From NCBI GenBank assembly GCA_016929875.1, contig JAFGHZ010000005.1:1-17393 (forward strand): a stretch of DNA of 17,393 nt. The letters run 5' to 3'. The stretch is from Dehalococcoidales bacterium (GTDB lineage: Bacteria > Chloroflexota > Dehalococcoidia > Dehalococcoidales > Fen-1064). The first letter of the stretch is position 1; the number at the start of each line of letters is the position of its first letter. The position numbers and the translations under genes were made by a program. Positions 7,279-14,841 of this stretch are shown piece after piece. The notes below the pieces were generated by a model that was not told the DNA's origin, did no database searches, and saw only the letters and a program-made list of their open reading frames with translations.

Positions 7279-7584
7279 TTTGCCCTCCTGCCGGTTCTTT
7301 TATACTTTATAACGTAACAGAATAATATTGGTTAGGCAATAACCTGCGGATAGTACTAAAGTGGGATACGACTGACGTAACATGTGTAACATCTACAGTT
7401 TTTCGGTTTTCGATTGATTATAAAATTCCCTTGCATTATGTCAATTAAAGTCTTTCATATTTTGATATGGCAGGCTATAATCATAAAGAGTTTATTTTTT
7501 CAAAAAACGGACGATAATCGCTTTTCTATACGCAGAAAATCGCACATACAAATTTTTATTTTAAAACGCGAGGAGAGATTCCGA
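7279..7584 (+). promoter_or_regulatory. Divergent intergenic region between the lipoprotein and second carB
   Basis: About 306 bases without a gene. It holds the ribosome-binding site of the lipoprotein, a GGTT/AACC inverted repeat (7330-7344), two copies of GTAACAT nine bases apart (7377-7383 and 7386-7392) with a third partial GTAACA at 7314-7319, a promoter for carB (listed separately), and an AT-rich leader with the run TTTTTTCAAAAAA (about 7495-7507). No PyrR-binding motif, terminator or tRNA is visible. The carB frame stays open back to 7414, but that stretch has no family similarity. Confidence 0.45.
7453..7481 (+). promoter_or_regulatory. Probable promoter of the second carB with an operator-like palindrome
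   Basis: TTTCAT (7453-7458) and a perfect TATAAT (7476-7481) are spaced by 17 bases, giving a leader of about 97 bases before the ATG. The spacer carries the palindrome CATAT-TTTG-ATATG (7456-7469), which overlaps the -35 and could be a repressor site. The factor is unknown. Confidence 0.4.
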
Positions 7585-10500
7585 ATGCCGAGACGCAACG
7601 ATATCAAAAAGGTATTAATTATTGGTTCGGGTCCCATTATCATCGGACAGGCTTGCGAATTCGACTATTCGGGTACTCAGGCATGTAAAGCCCTTCGCTC
7701 ACTGGGTTACAAAATTATTCTGGTGAACTCGAACCCGGCGACCATTATGACCGACCCGGGAATGGCAGATGTTACCTACATCGAGCCTCTTAATTTCGAA
7801 AGGTTGTCGCAGATAATCGAAAAGGAGAGACCGGATGCCATTCTACCCAATCTCGGCGGACAGACGGGACTCAACCTCAGCGCTGAACTGGCGGAAAAAG
7901 GGGTACTTGCTAAATTCAATGTACAGGTAATCGGGGTCAATGTTGACGCTATCAAGCGCGGCGAAGATAGAATTACCTTCAAAGAAACGATGAACGGCCT
8001 CGGTATCAAGGTGCCCGAGAGCGAAGCTGTCTATTCGGTCGAGGACGCTGAGAAAATTGCCTCGAAGCTCGGCTATCCGGTCGTCATCCGCCCTGCTTAC
8101 ACTATGGGAGGTACCGGGGGCGGACTGGTCTATAATGTCGAAGAATTGAGGACGATCGCCAGTCGCGGTATCTCCGCCAGCCTTATCGGCCAAATCCTCG
8201 TCGAACAATCGGTTGAAGGCTGGGAAGAACTCGAGTTGGAAGTGGTCCGCGACGCTAAGAATCAAATCATCACCGTGTGTTTTATCGAGAATGTGGACGC
8301 AATGGGCGTGCATACCGGGGATTCGTATTGCACGGCTCCGATGCTCACGATTGCTCCGGAACTGCAGAAAAAACTCGAGGTGTATTCCCACAGAATTGTG
8401 GAAGCGATTCAGGTCATCGGCGGCACCAACATTCAGTTCGCGCATAACCCCGAGACCGGAGAGATTGTCGTCATTGAAATCAATCCGCGCACTTCACGCT
8501 CATCGGCACTGGCTTCCAAGGCGACAGGTTTCCCCATCGCCCAGGTGTCCTCGAAACTGGCCGCGGGACTGACACTCGACGAAATTCCTTACTGGCGGGA
8601 CGGTACGCTTGAAAAATATACGCCGTCGGGCGATTACGTCGTTGTTAAATTTGCCCGTTGGGCTTTTGAGAAATTCCGCGATGCCGAAGACAAACTCGGT
8701 ACCCAGATGCGTGCCGTAGGCGAAGTAATGAGCATCGGCAAAACTTATAAAGAAGCCTTTCAGAAAGCCATCCGTTCCCTGGAAAACGGACGCTACGGAT
8801 TGGGGTTTGCCAAAAACTTCCACCAGAAATCCCTGGGCGAATTGATGAAAATGCTCAATGTGCCGACCAGCGAACGGCAATTCATTATGTATGAAGCGTT
8901 GCGCAAAGGCGCGGACGTCCAGGAACTCTACGAGAAGACCTATATCAAGCCCTGGTTCATCCGGCAGATGAAAGAACTGGTAGAACTGGAAGAAAAGATC
9001 CTCAAATATAAGGGTAAAAAATTACCGGACAATCTGCTGGTTCAAGCAAAAAAAGATGGCTTTGCAGATAAATATCTGGCCAAACTTCTCGATGTGTCGG
9101 AAAAAGAAATCCGCGAGAAGCGTACTTTACTCGGTGCAGTAGAAGGCTGGTACCCCGTGCCGGTGAGCGGTGTTGAAAATGCCGCTTACTACTACTCCAC
9201 CTATAATGCTCCGGATGTGACAACTACTACCGATAAAAAGAAGGTGATGGTACTGGGCGGCGGTCCGAACCGTATCGGACAGGGCATCGAGTTCGATTAC
9301 TGCTGTGTCCATGCCGCTTTTGCACTACGCGACGAAGGTTATGAAACCATCATGGTGAACTGCAACCCCGAAACGGTATCTACCGATTACGACACCTCGG
9401 ACAAGCTCTATTTCGAACCCTTGACGGTCGAGGACGTACTCAGTATCTACAATAAGGAAAAACCGGAAGGCGTCATCGTCCAGTTCGGCGGACAAACGCC
9501 GCTGAACATCGCTCAGGAATTGACGGAGAACGGCGTCAAAGTACTCGGCACCACCCCCGATTCCATCGACATTGCCGAAGACCGCGGACGTTTCCGCAAG
9601 AGAATGATGGAACTCGATATCCCGATGCCGGAATCGGATATGGCTGTAAATATGGACGATGCGCTAGCCATTGCCGGACGTATTGGTTATCCGTTGATTG
9701 TCAGGCCTTCTTATGTTCTAGGCGGACGCGGTATGGAAATCATCCATGATGAAGATATGCTCAAATCCTATGTATCTGCAGCCGTCGATGTTACTCCCGA
9801 CCGTCCCATATTAATCGATAAATATCTGGAGAATGCCATTGAAACCGAGGCGGACGCTATCGCCGATGGCAAGGAAGTCTTCATTCCCGCCGTGATGGAA
9901 CATATCGAATTCGCGGGAGTACATTCCGGCGACGCCGCCTGCGTCATCCCGCCGGTAAGCCTGTCGAAAAAACATATCGACACCATCAGTAAATATACCG
10001 AAATCATCGCTCGCGAACTAAATGTGGTCGGTCTGATGAATATGCAATATGCCATCTGCAAGGATATCGTATATGTGCTGGAAGCCAACCCGCGTGCTTC
10101 GCGCACCGTGCCTCTGGTCTCGAAGGTATGCAATGTCTCGATGGCACGGCTCGCGACACAAACTATGCTGGGTAGGAAAATCAAGGAACTTGGCTTGGTT
10201 CATAAAAGAATCCCGCACTTCGGGGTCAAAGAAGCCGTCTTCCCCTTCAATATGTTCCCCGAAGTCGATCCTCTGCTCGGGCCGGAGATGAGGTCGACGG
10301 GTGAGGTCCTGGGGATAGCCGTCTCATTCGGGCTTGCCTACTTCAAGGCTGAAGAGGCGGCAAAACCGGCATTGCCGGCACAGGGTACCGTGCTCATAAC
10401 CGTCTCGGAACACGACCGTCCAGCGGTACTGGATGTGGCAAAGCAATTCGCAGAGCTGGGTTTCAAAATCAGGGCGACGCAGGGCACGAACCAATTTCTG

Positions 10501-10785
10501 GCCGGTAACGGCATCGCCTCCGAGCCTATCCTCAAGCTACATGAAGGGCGGCCGAACATCACCGATGCCATTAAAAACAGAGAGATTCAGCTTGTTATCA
10601 ATACGCCCGCCGGTAAGTTGAGCCAGTATGACGATTCTTACATTCGCAAGTCGGCGATAAAATACAAGATACCGTATATCACTACCCTCGCGGCGGCTTC
10701 CGCTGCCGCTAAAGGTATTGCGGCTTACCGCACGGGCAAAGACGAAGTCCGGTCTCTACAGAGTTATCACGCCGATATAAAGTAA
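7585..10785 (+). CDS. carB: Carbamoyl phosphate synthase large subunit, second complete copy
   Basis: A full-length 1066-residue CarB. The carboxyphosphate half (about 1-400) has LIIGSGPIIIGQACEFDYSG, VIRPAYTMGGTGGG, DAMGVHTGDS and EINPRTSRSSALASKATG. An oligomerisation region follows. The carbamoyl phosphate half (from about 553) has VLGGGPNRIGQGIEFDYC, VRPSYVLGGRGMEI, GVHSGDAACVIPP and LEANPRASRTVPLVSK. A methylglyoxal-synthase-like allosteric domain (about 933-1060) closes it with INTPAGK. Catalytic metal- and ATP-binding residues look intact in both halves. The start is ATG 7585, chosen for GAGGAGAG upstream and the MPRRNDIKKVLIIGSG beginning; the 57 extra residues of the longer frame are not family-like. 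It has no adjacent carA. In the shared N-terminal 227 residues it matches the other CarB in the window at about 137 positions, so it is not a recent copy. Confidence 0.97.
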   Translation: MPRRNDIKKVLIIGSGPIIIGQACEFDYSGTQACKALRSLGYKIILVNSNPATIMTDPGMADVTYIEPLNFERLSQIIEKERPDAILPNLGGQTGLNLSAELAEKGVLAKFNVQVIGVNVDAIKRGEDRITFKETMNGLGIKVPESEAVYSVEDAEKIASKLGYPVVIRPAYTMGGTGGGLVYNVEELRTIASRGISASLIGQILVEQSVEGWEELELEVVRDAKNQIITVCFIENVDAMGVHTGDSYCTAPMLTIAPELQKKLEVYSHRIVEAIQVIGGTNIQFAHNPETGEIVVIEINPRTSRSSALASKATGFPIAQVSSKLAAGLTLDEIPYWRDGTLEKYTPSGDYVVVKFARWAFEKFRDAEDKLGTQMRAVGEVMSIGKTYKEAFQKAIRSLENGRYGLGFAKNFHQKSLGELMKMLNVPTSERQFIMYEALRKGADVQELYEKTYIKPWFIRQMKELVELEEKILKYKGKKLPDNLLVQAKKDGFADKYLAKLLDVSEKEIREKRTLLGAVEGWYPVPVSGVENAAYYYSTYNAPDVTTTTDKKKVMVLGGGPNRIGQGIEFDYCCVHAAFALRDEGYETIMVNCNPETVSTDYDTSDKLYFEPLTVEDVLSIYNKEKPEGVIVQFGGQTPLNIAQELTENGVKVLGTTPDSIDIAEDRGRFRKRMMELDIPMPESDMAVNMDDALAIAGRIGYPLIVRPSYVLGGRGMEIIHDEDMLKSYVSAAVDVTPDRPILIDKYLENAIETEADAIADGKEVFIPAVMEHIEFAGVHSGDAACVIPPVSLSKKHIDTISKYTEIIARELNVVGLMNMQYAICKDIVYVLEANPRASRTVPLVSKVCNVSMARLATQTMLGRKIKELGLVHKRIPHFGVKEAVFPFNMFPEVDPLLGPEMRSTGEVLGIAVSFGLAYFKAEEAAKPALPAQGTVLITVSEHDRPAVLDVAKQFAELGFKIRATQGTNQFLAGNGIASEPILKLHEGRPNITDAIKNREIQLVINTPAGKLSQYDDSYIRKSAIKYKIPYITTLAAASAAAKGIAAYRTGKDEVRSLQSYHADIK

Positions 10786-10810
10786 ATACCTGGAGTCGAT
10801 GAAATAATCA

Positions 10811-11884
10811 TCACTCGCGCTCAGTAACCATCCAATCCGGCAGTAAATTTCTGGCACTGTCTAACGGTGGTTGAATTACTATCGGGATATTGAAATCAAA
10901 GTATTTTGTAGTGAATTTAGTGATGCCACCGCTAATTAAATTACTACCTTGCACAACAGGTTGCATAGTATATGTAACTTGACGGATGATGTAATCATCT
11001 TTGCCTATCCATACTTCGACATCGCGCTGAGTACGGCGGAATAAATCATATATCCCTTCCAGCTTAGGGTCAGATGGATCCCCACCATTCTGATATATGC
11101 GTTCCTTAAGTTGGGCAATAATTTTTTCCACATCGCGCTGAGCGCTATAATGCCGACAGGTTACACCGTCAATTCGCTCCTGATTAATCTCACTAATAGA
11201 GGTCAATGAATCCAGAAAAGCAAGTGTATATTCTTTACTGACTAGAGAATTAAGATTGCCTCCGTTGATACAATTCTCAATCTCTTCTTCAAGTCGTGAG
11301 CTGCGTAGCGGTGCCAATGATGGCGATTCCCGACTATAAATTTTGTCAAAAAGCATTATAAGTTCAATCTCTGAGTGAGGAGTATAAGTGCCAGTACTAT
11401 AATGGTATTGGTCTTCATTGACCCATTCGATATTATAGAATGAAGAGTCGAACCAACTGGTCATTCCAGCTGTTTTGACAGCTTCGGAGAAAGTCACCTT
11501 GAATGATGTCACTGCTTCCGTCGCTGCATAGGCTTTTGCTATTACTTCCTCAGGATTAAGACTCAACACGGTGGGGTATAACGCTGCGACAACTGCCACA
11601 ATAGTCACAAGCGGAACAGCAACCAGAAGCCGTCGCCTGACTGTCCGTGTATTCTTTTTCTCACCCGATTCTTGAATCTTAGATATCGTACTCCGGGTGA
11701 AGTTCGACATTAGTGGGGCTTCTTGCAGAGAGGAAAGTTGTTTCTGAACCCATTCATCTCCTTTTAATCTTTTACGGCAATCGGAACACCCCCCCAGATG
11801 CTTTTCTACCAGTTCGCGTTGCTGTGGAGATAGTTCGTCATCGGCATAAGCCGAGAGTAATTCCCGCATTTCTTTACATTTCAT
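10811..11884 (-). CDS. Membrane anti-sigma factor with ZAS zinc finger and large extracytoplasmic domain
   Basis: A 357-residue protein. The N-terminal cytoplasmic domain has Cys3, His29, Cys33 and Cys36 (C-x25-H-x3-C-x2-C, the spacing of the zinc-binding anti-sigma domain as in RsrA), so it should hold the partner sigma factor inactive. One membrane helix (about 86-107) follows an arginine cluster. The remaining 250 residues lie outside and begin VIAKAYAATEAVTSFKVTF. They contain VTCRHYSAQRDVEK and DVEWIGKD-like strands (actual: VEVWIGKDDYIIRQVTYT), resembling LolA/outer-membrane-lipoprotein-sorting-type sensor folds; that resemblance is inference. Its ATG overlaps the sigma stop codon (ATGA), so the two are co-translated. 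It ends 25 bases from the convergent carB end. Confidence 0.85.
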   Translation of the reverse strand: MKCKEMRELLSAYADDELSPQQRELVEKHLGGCSDCRKRLKGDEWVQKQLSSLQEAPLMSNFTRSTISKIQESGEKKNTRTVRRRLLVAVPLVTIVAVVAALYPTVLSLNPEEVIAKAYAATEAVTSFKVTFSEAVKTAGMTSWFDSSFYNIEWVNEDQYHYSTGTYTPHSEIELIMLFDKIYSRESPSLAPLRSSRLEEEIENCINGGNLNSLVSKEYTLAFLDSLTSISEINQERIDGVTCRHYSAQRDVEKIIAQLKERIYQNGGDPSDPKLEGIYDLFRRTQRDVEVWIGKDDYIIRQVTYTMQPVVQGSNLISGGITKFTTKYFDFNIPIVIQPPLDSARNLLPDWMVTERE

Positions 11885-12420
11885 TCTGTCTCACCTCCTC
11901 CGTATACTTGTCGGAAAATTTCTCTTCCCCTGGCTACTCGCATACGTACAGCATCTTCCGATATACCCAGAGTGACTGCGATTTCACGATATTTAAAACC
12001 CTCTACAAAATGAAGTACCAAACATGTTCTGATTTTGAGAGGCACTTTACTAAGAGCTCTTCGTACTTCAATATTCCGCTCGATATCACTTGATTGTTGC
12101 TGGGATGATGAAATAAGTGAATTTTTGTGGTCGCTGAACGGGACAAATCTCAATATGCTTTTTCGACGGTAATACTGTCGTACGTTGTTAGTCGCAATCT
12201 TATAAAGCCAAGATTTGAGGTGAAGGTCGGGACTAGTTTTTATAATTGCTTTATATGCCTGAATGAAAGTATCCTGTGCAAGGTCGTTTGCAGTGTCCTG
12301 GTCTCCAACCACTCTATAGAGATAACGTACTATCGGAACCTGGTAATTTTCTATAATCACTGCAAAGTCATTGACATTACCGGCTTTCATAGAGGCAACG
12401 GCAGTACTCTCTTCCAACAA
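11881..12420 (-). CDS. ECF-type RNA polymerase sigma factor
   Basis: A 179-residue group 4 sigma factor that would direct RNA polymerase to a stress or envelope regulon. Region 2 (about 15-85) has DTANDLAQDTFIQAYKAI, with the core-binding and -10-recognition pattern and LKSWLYKIATNNVRQYYR. Region 4 (about 115-172) has the helix-turn-helix FKYREIAVTLGISEDAVRMR followed by VARGR for -35 recognition. A serine/glutamine-rich linker joins them. The start is a TTG at 12420 or the adjacent TTG at 12417; AAGGAG lies 4 or 7 bases upstream, so 12417 is perhaps better. An ATG at residue 11 has no such signal. It is followed by its anti-sigma factor with a 4-base overlap. The target promoters are not known. 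Confidence 0.93.
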   Translation of the reverse strand: MLEESTAVASMKAGNVNDFAVIIENYQVPIVRYLYRVVGDQDTANDLAQDTFIQAYKAIIKTSPDLHLKSWLYKIATNNVRQYYRRKSILRFVPFSDHKNSLISSSQQQSSDIERNIEVRRALSKVPLKIRTCLVLHFVEGFKYREIAVTLGISEDAVRMRVARGREIFRQVYGGGETE

Positions 12421-12570
12421 CGGTCTCCTTCACCCTCTAAATACTATAATGCACGGGATGAACAAAACCGAACAAAGTCAGACATTATAAATTTCTTGGA
12501 CTCTCAACCAGCCTATTGTTGTAGGTTCTCTACCCGATGCTACCGTGGCTCCAGAATGACAACTTCCCGC

Positions 12571-13116
12571 CTACTTCTTTATTGAATCTATTATCTTATC
12601 CGCCAGTCTCTTGAGTCGGAGATTGATACTCTTGTTATTTGCGATTTCTCCCGCGTTCTTTGCCAGACAGGTAACTGAGCCGACCCACGGCATCCCGCAA
12701 AGGGTAGCGTAGGTCTTCAGGTTCTGAATCGCCTGCCCGATGCCCTCTTCGGCGACAGCTAGACCAGCCATCGGTTTGCCTTCCAGTCTGGGCCATATCG
12801 CCACGGTCCTGTCCATAAAATTTTTCAGAAGCCCGGAGAGCAATTCAAAATAAGCCGGCGTGCCGAAAACCCAGCAGTCGGCTTCAATCAATTCAGGATA
12901 AATCGAGTTCATATCGTCCTTAATTTTGCAGAGGCCTTTACGGTCTTTACCACCTGCCTCGCAGGACAGACAACCCCGGCAAAGCTTGATGTCCCTTTGT
13001 CTGAGCAAAATCAGCTCGACTTTCACGCCTTTTTCCGTAAGCAGTTCGGATAGTTTTCTCAGCATCCATTCGGTGTTTCCCCTTCTGGGGGAACCCGATA
13101 CCAAAACGACTTTCAT
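12571..13116 (-). CDS. Iron-sulfur flavoprotein / NADPH-dependent FMN reductase family protein
   Basis: A 181-residue flavodoxin-like protein. The N-terminus VVLVSGSPRRGNTEWML is the FMN phosphate-binding loop of the family, and FGTPAYFELLSGLLKNFMDR forms the isoalloxazine-contact region. Between them Cys46, Cys49, Cys52 and Cys63 (C-x2-C-x2-C-x10-C) resemble the compact 4Fe-4S motif of archaeal and clostridial iron-sulfur flavoproteins, although the last spacing is longer than I recall for them. Such proteins pass electrons between ferredoxin and acceptors such as O2 or H2O2; the exact substrate here is unknown. The start has AAAGGAG eight bases before the ATG. It is on the same strand as the sigma factor, 150 bases upstream of it, and appears to have its own promoter. 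Confidence 0.88.
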   Translation of the reverse strand: MKVVLVSGSPRRGNTEWMLRKLSELLTEKGVKVELILLRQRDIKLCRGCLSCEAGGKDRKGLCKIKDDMNSIYPELIEADCWVFGTPAYFELLSGLLKNFMDRTVAIWPRLEGKPMAGLAVAEEGIGQAIQNLKTYATLCGMPWVGSVTCLAKNAGEIANNKSINLRLKRLADKIIDSIKK

Positions 13117-13149
13117 CTGACCGACTCCTTTACAATCAAGCTGATTTGC

Positions 13150-13158
13150 ATTATAGCA
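13150..13158 (-). promoter_or_regulatory. Extended -10 promoter of the iron-sulfur flavoprotein
   Basis: On the minus strand TGCTATAAT gives a perfect -10 with the extended TGn element, about 34 bases before the ATG at 13116. No good -35 is seen at 16-18 bases, which is acceptable for extended -10 promoters. Confidence 0.45.
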
Positions 13159-13180
13159 TATAGCCTCTCAATATCCGATT

Positions 13181-13208
13181 TTGCGATTCAGTCACTATAC
13201 TTTATAAT
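13181..13208 (+). promoter_or_regulatory. Promoter of the YchF-like GTPase
   Basis: TTGCGA (13181-13186), a 16-base spacer, and a perfect TATAAT (13203-13208). Transcription would start about 25 bases before the ATG, leaving just room for the AAAGGA ribosome-binding site. It is divergent from the flavoprotein promoter. Confidence 0.55.
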
Positions 13209-13239
13209 GGATATTGTACTTATTTAGAAAGGATAAAAT

Positions 13240-14313
13240 ATGGGACTGAGTTGTGGACTGGTAGGATTGCCCTCTTGCGGCAAAACGACTATTTATAACG
13301 CCATCACTGCTGCCGGAGCGTCCGGTTACGGTACAGAAATGAACCAGGCGATAGTCAACATGCCGGACCGGCGCGTGAGCAAGCTGGTAGAAATCTACCA
13401 TCCGCGTAAGACCGTGCTGGCTACTCTCGAGGTAGTGGACATCCCCGGTTTGCAATCTTCCCCGCAAAGTACGGGCCGCGGCTCGAAACTGCTCGGACAT
13501 ATCAAGGACGTCGAGGCTCTTTTACATGTCGTCAGGTGTTTTGAAGACGGGAGCATTCCCTTCGCCTACGAAACCATCGACCCCCTGCGGGACGTCGAAA
13601 CCGTCGACCTGGAGCTGATGGCGGCCGACAGCATCACATTGCAAAATAAGCTGACCCGCCTCGAAAAAAAGGTAAAAGCTAATGATAAGGACGCTATCCG
13701 GGAAAACACCCACTGCGAGAAGATTTACGTCGCCATCCAGCAGGGCGTACCCGCCCGGAAACAGAACCTCACACCGCAGGAAATTGCCAGCGTCTATGAA
13801 TGCAACCTCGTCTCTTTGAAACCCGTCCTCTATATTGCCAATGTTAAATCGATGGCAGACGCCGATAACCGCTACGTCAAAGCCCTCAAGCAGATTGCCG
13901 ACGCCGAAAATGCGGAAATGCTCATCGTTTGCGGCAAAGACGAGGCCGATATCAGTCAGCTTGCCCCCGAAGAGCAGCAAGAGTTCCTGAAAGACCTGGG
14001 GTTGATGGAATCCTCGATGGAAAGGCTGATGCACGCCGCCTACCGGATTCTGGGGCTGATTAGTTTCTTTACCGTCGGCGAGGACGAGGTACGCGCCTGG
14101 ACATGCAAAAAAGGCGACAAAGCACCGATTGCCGCCGGCAAAATTCATAAGGACATGGAGAAGGGTTTTATCCGTCTCGAGGTCATCCGCTACGACGATT
14201 TGATAGCGCTGGGGGATGAAGCCTCCGTCGCTAAAGCCGGCAAAAAACGGATGGAAGGTCGTGAGTACGAAGTGCAGGACGGCGATATCGTGACAGTGCT
14301 TTTCAACAAGTAG
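13240..14313 (+). CDS. YchF/Obg-like GTPase-ATPase, divergent DUF933-type paralogue
   Basis: A 357-residue TRAFAC P-loop protein of the YchF type. The G1 loop is GLPSCGKTT (9-17), where canonical YchF has GLPNVGKST. G3 is DIPGL (67-71) instead of DIAGL. The segment KLLGHIKDVEALLHVVRCF matches the YchF switch/helix region, and a coiled-coil helical insertion lies at about 130-165. The C-terminal TGS-like domain (about 272-356) is well conserved: FFTVGEDEVRAWT, AAGKIHKDMEKGFIR, DGDIVTVLFNK. True YchF binds ribosomes and hydrolyses ATP; the role of this variant branch is not established. A good AAAGGA site fixes the ATG. Its 3' end overlaps the convergent next gene by 11 bases. The name ychF is withheld because a canonical copy probably exists elsewhere in the genome. 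Confidence 0.88.
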   Translation: MGLSCGLVGLPSCGKTTIYNAITAAGASGYGTEMNQAIVNMPDRRVSKLVEIYHPRKTVLATLEVVDIPGLQSSPQSTGRGSKLLGHIKDVEALLHVVRCFEDGSIPFAYETIDPLRDVETVDLELMAADSITLQNKLTRLEKKVKANDKDAIRENTHCEKIYVAIQQGVPARKQNLTPQEIASVYECNLVSLKPVLYIANVKSMADADNRYVKALKQIADAENAEMLIVCGKDEADISQLAPEEQQEFLKDLGLMESSMERLMHAAYRILGLISFFTVGEDEVRAWTCKKGDKAPIAAGKIHKDMEKGFIRLEVIRYDDLIALGDEASVAKAGKKRMEGREYEVQDGDIVTVLFNK

Positions 14314-14749
14314 CCAGGAGCGTCTCTAAGATCTTCACGGAATCAGCAACGAATTTGGGACAAACGGCCGAGAAGACTCCTTTAGAACGTGCTTCCGACA
14401 GCCCCTCCGGCAAACCCAGGTCGTATCTGATGAGTTCTCTACAGACCAGTGAGCCGTTAATCTCTTTGAATTTTCTGTTGAATTCCCTCACGAGTTTATA
14501 CGTTCTTTCGACACTTTCGCGGGGATTATTTTCATTTAGTTGCTGCGATAATCCCAGGACCATATAAGCGCCTGTAACAGCACCGCATATATTACCGGTA
14601 CGCCCCATACCGCCACCGAACCCCATCGCTATCTTGAGGGCTTGATTACGGTTCAGTTTCAATTCGCCGCAAAACACCGAAAGCACCGATTGGGCGCAAT
14701 TCATACGGTGCTCGACCATCAGGGCTCTGGCTGCTTCCGATTTTTCCAT
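14303..14749 (-). CDS. C_GCAxxG_C_C family protein (putative redox-active membrane-associated protein)
   Basis: A protein of about 148 residues with the family pattern: NCAQSVLSVF early, then GFGGGMGRTGNICGAVTGAYMVLG, and later cysteines in LVCREL and AVCPKF. The spaced cysteines and Gly-rich helix suggest a metal or redox centre, but no member has a firmly known function to my knowledge; such genes are common in anaerobes. The start is set at ATG 14749 (MEKSEAARAL), where family similarity begins. The frame is open to a TTG at 14788, but that adds unlikely residues. No ribosome-binding site is clear, and a TATAAT lies only 9 bases upstream, so a leaderless mRNA is possible. Confidence 0.82.
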   Translation of the reverse strand: MEKSEAARALMVEHRMNCAQSVLSVFCGELKLNRNQALKIAMGFGGGMGRTGNICGAVTGAYMVLGLSQQLNENNPRESVERTYKLVREFNRKFKEINGSLVCRELIRYDLGLPEGLSEARSKGVFSAVCPKFVADSVKILETLLATC

Positions 14750-14758
14750 TTCGTCGCA

Positions 14759-14788
14759 ATTATATAACGAGGGCAAAAAGAAAATCAA
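14759..14788 (-). promoter_or_regulatory. Promoter of the C_GCAxxG_C_C gene
   Basis: On the minus strand TTGATT (14788-14783) and a perfect TATAAT (14764-14759) are spaced by 18 bases. The predicted start of transcription falls within a few bases of the ATG at 14749. Confidence 0.4.
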
Positions 14789-14812
14789 ACTTTCCCGACA
14801 GTTTTCTCCGGA

Positions 14813-14841
14813 TTGCGTTCCCCATCGCTACTTGGTAATAT
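14813..14841 (+). promoter_or_regulatory. Possible promoter of the PH/GRAM-like gene
   Basis: TTGCGT (14813-14818), a 17-base spacer, and TAATAT (14836-14841) preceded by TGG, giving an extended -10 form. The predicted transcription start is close to the ATG at 14852. It is weaker than the other promoters listed. Confidence 0.3.

Noticed and set aside
7494..7507. TTTTTTCAAAAAA inverted repeat in the carB2 leader
   Set aside because: A loop of one base cannot form a hairpin of this kind with A-T pairs only; it is probably just AT-rich leader.
7414..7584. A 57-residue N-terminal extension of the second CarB
   Set aside because: CarB proteins begin near KKVLIIGSGP; the extension is AT-rich leader containing a promoter, and GAGGAGAG marks the ATG at 7585.
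7843..8445. Long open frames on the minus strand within the second carB (also 8500-8880, 9768-10184)
   Set aside because: They mirror the codon pattern of carB on the other strand and show no recognisable protein features or start signals.
12421..12570. Possible RNA gene or small gene between the sigma factor and the flavoprotein
   Set aside because: No tRNA-like arms, no conserved motif and no open frame with a start signal; only the ribosome-binding site of the sigma gene is recognisable.
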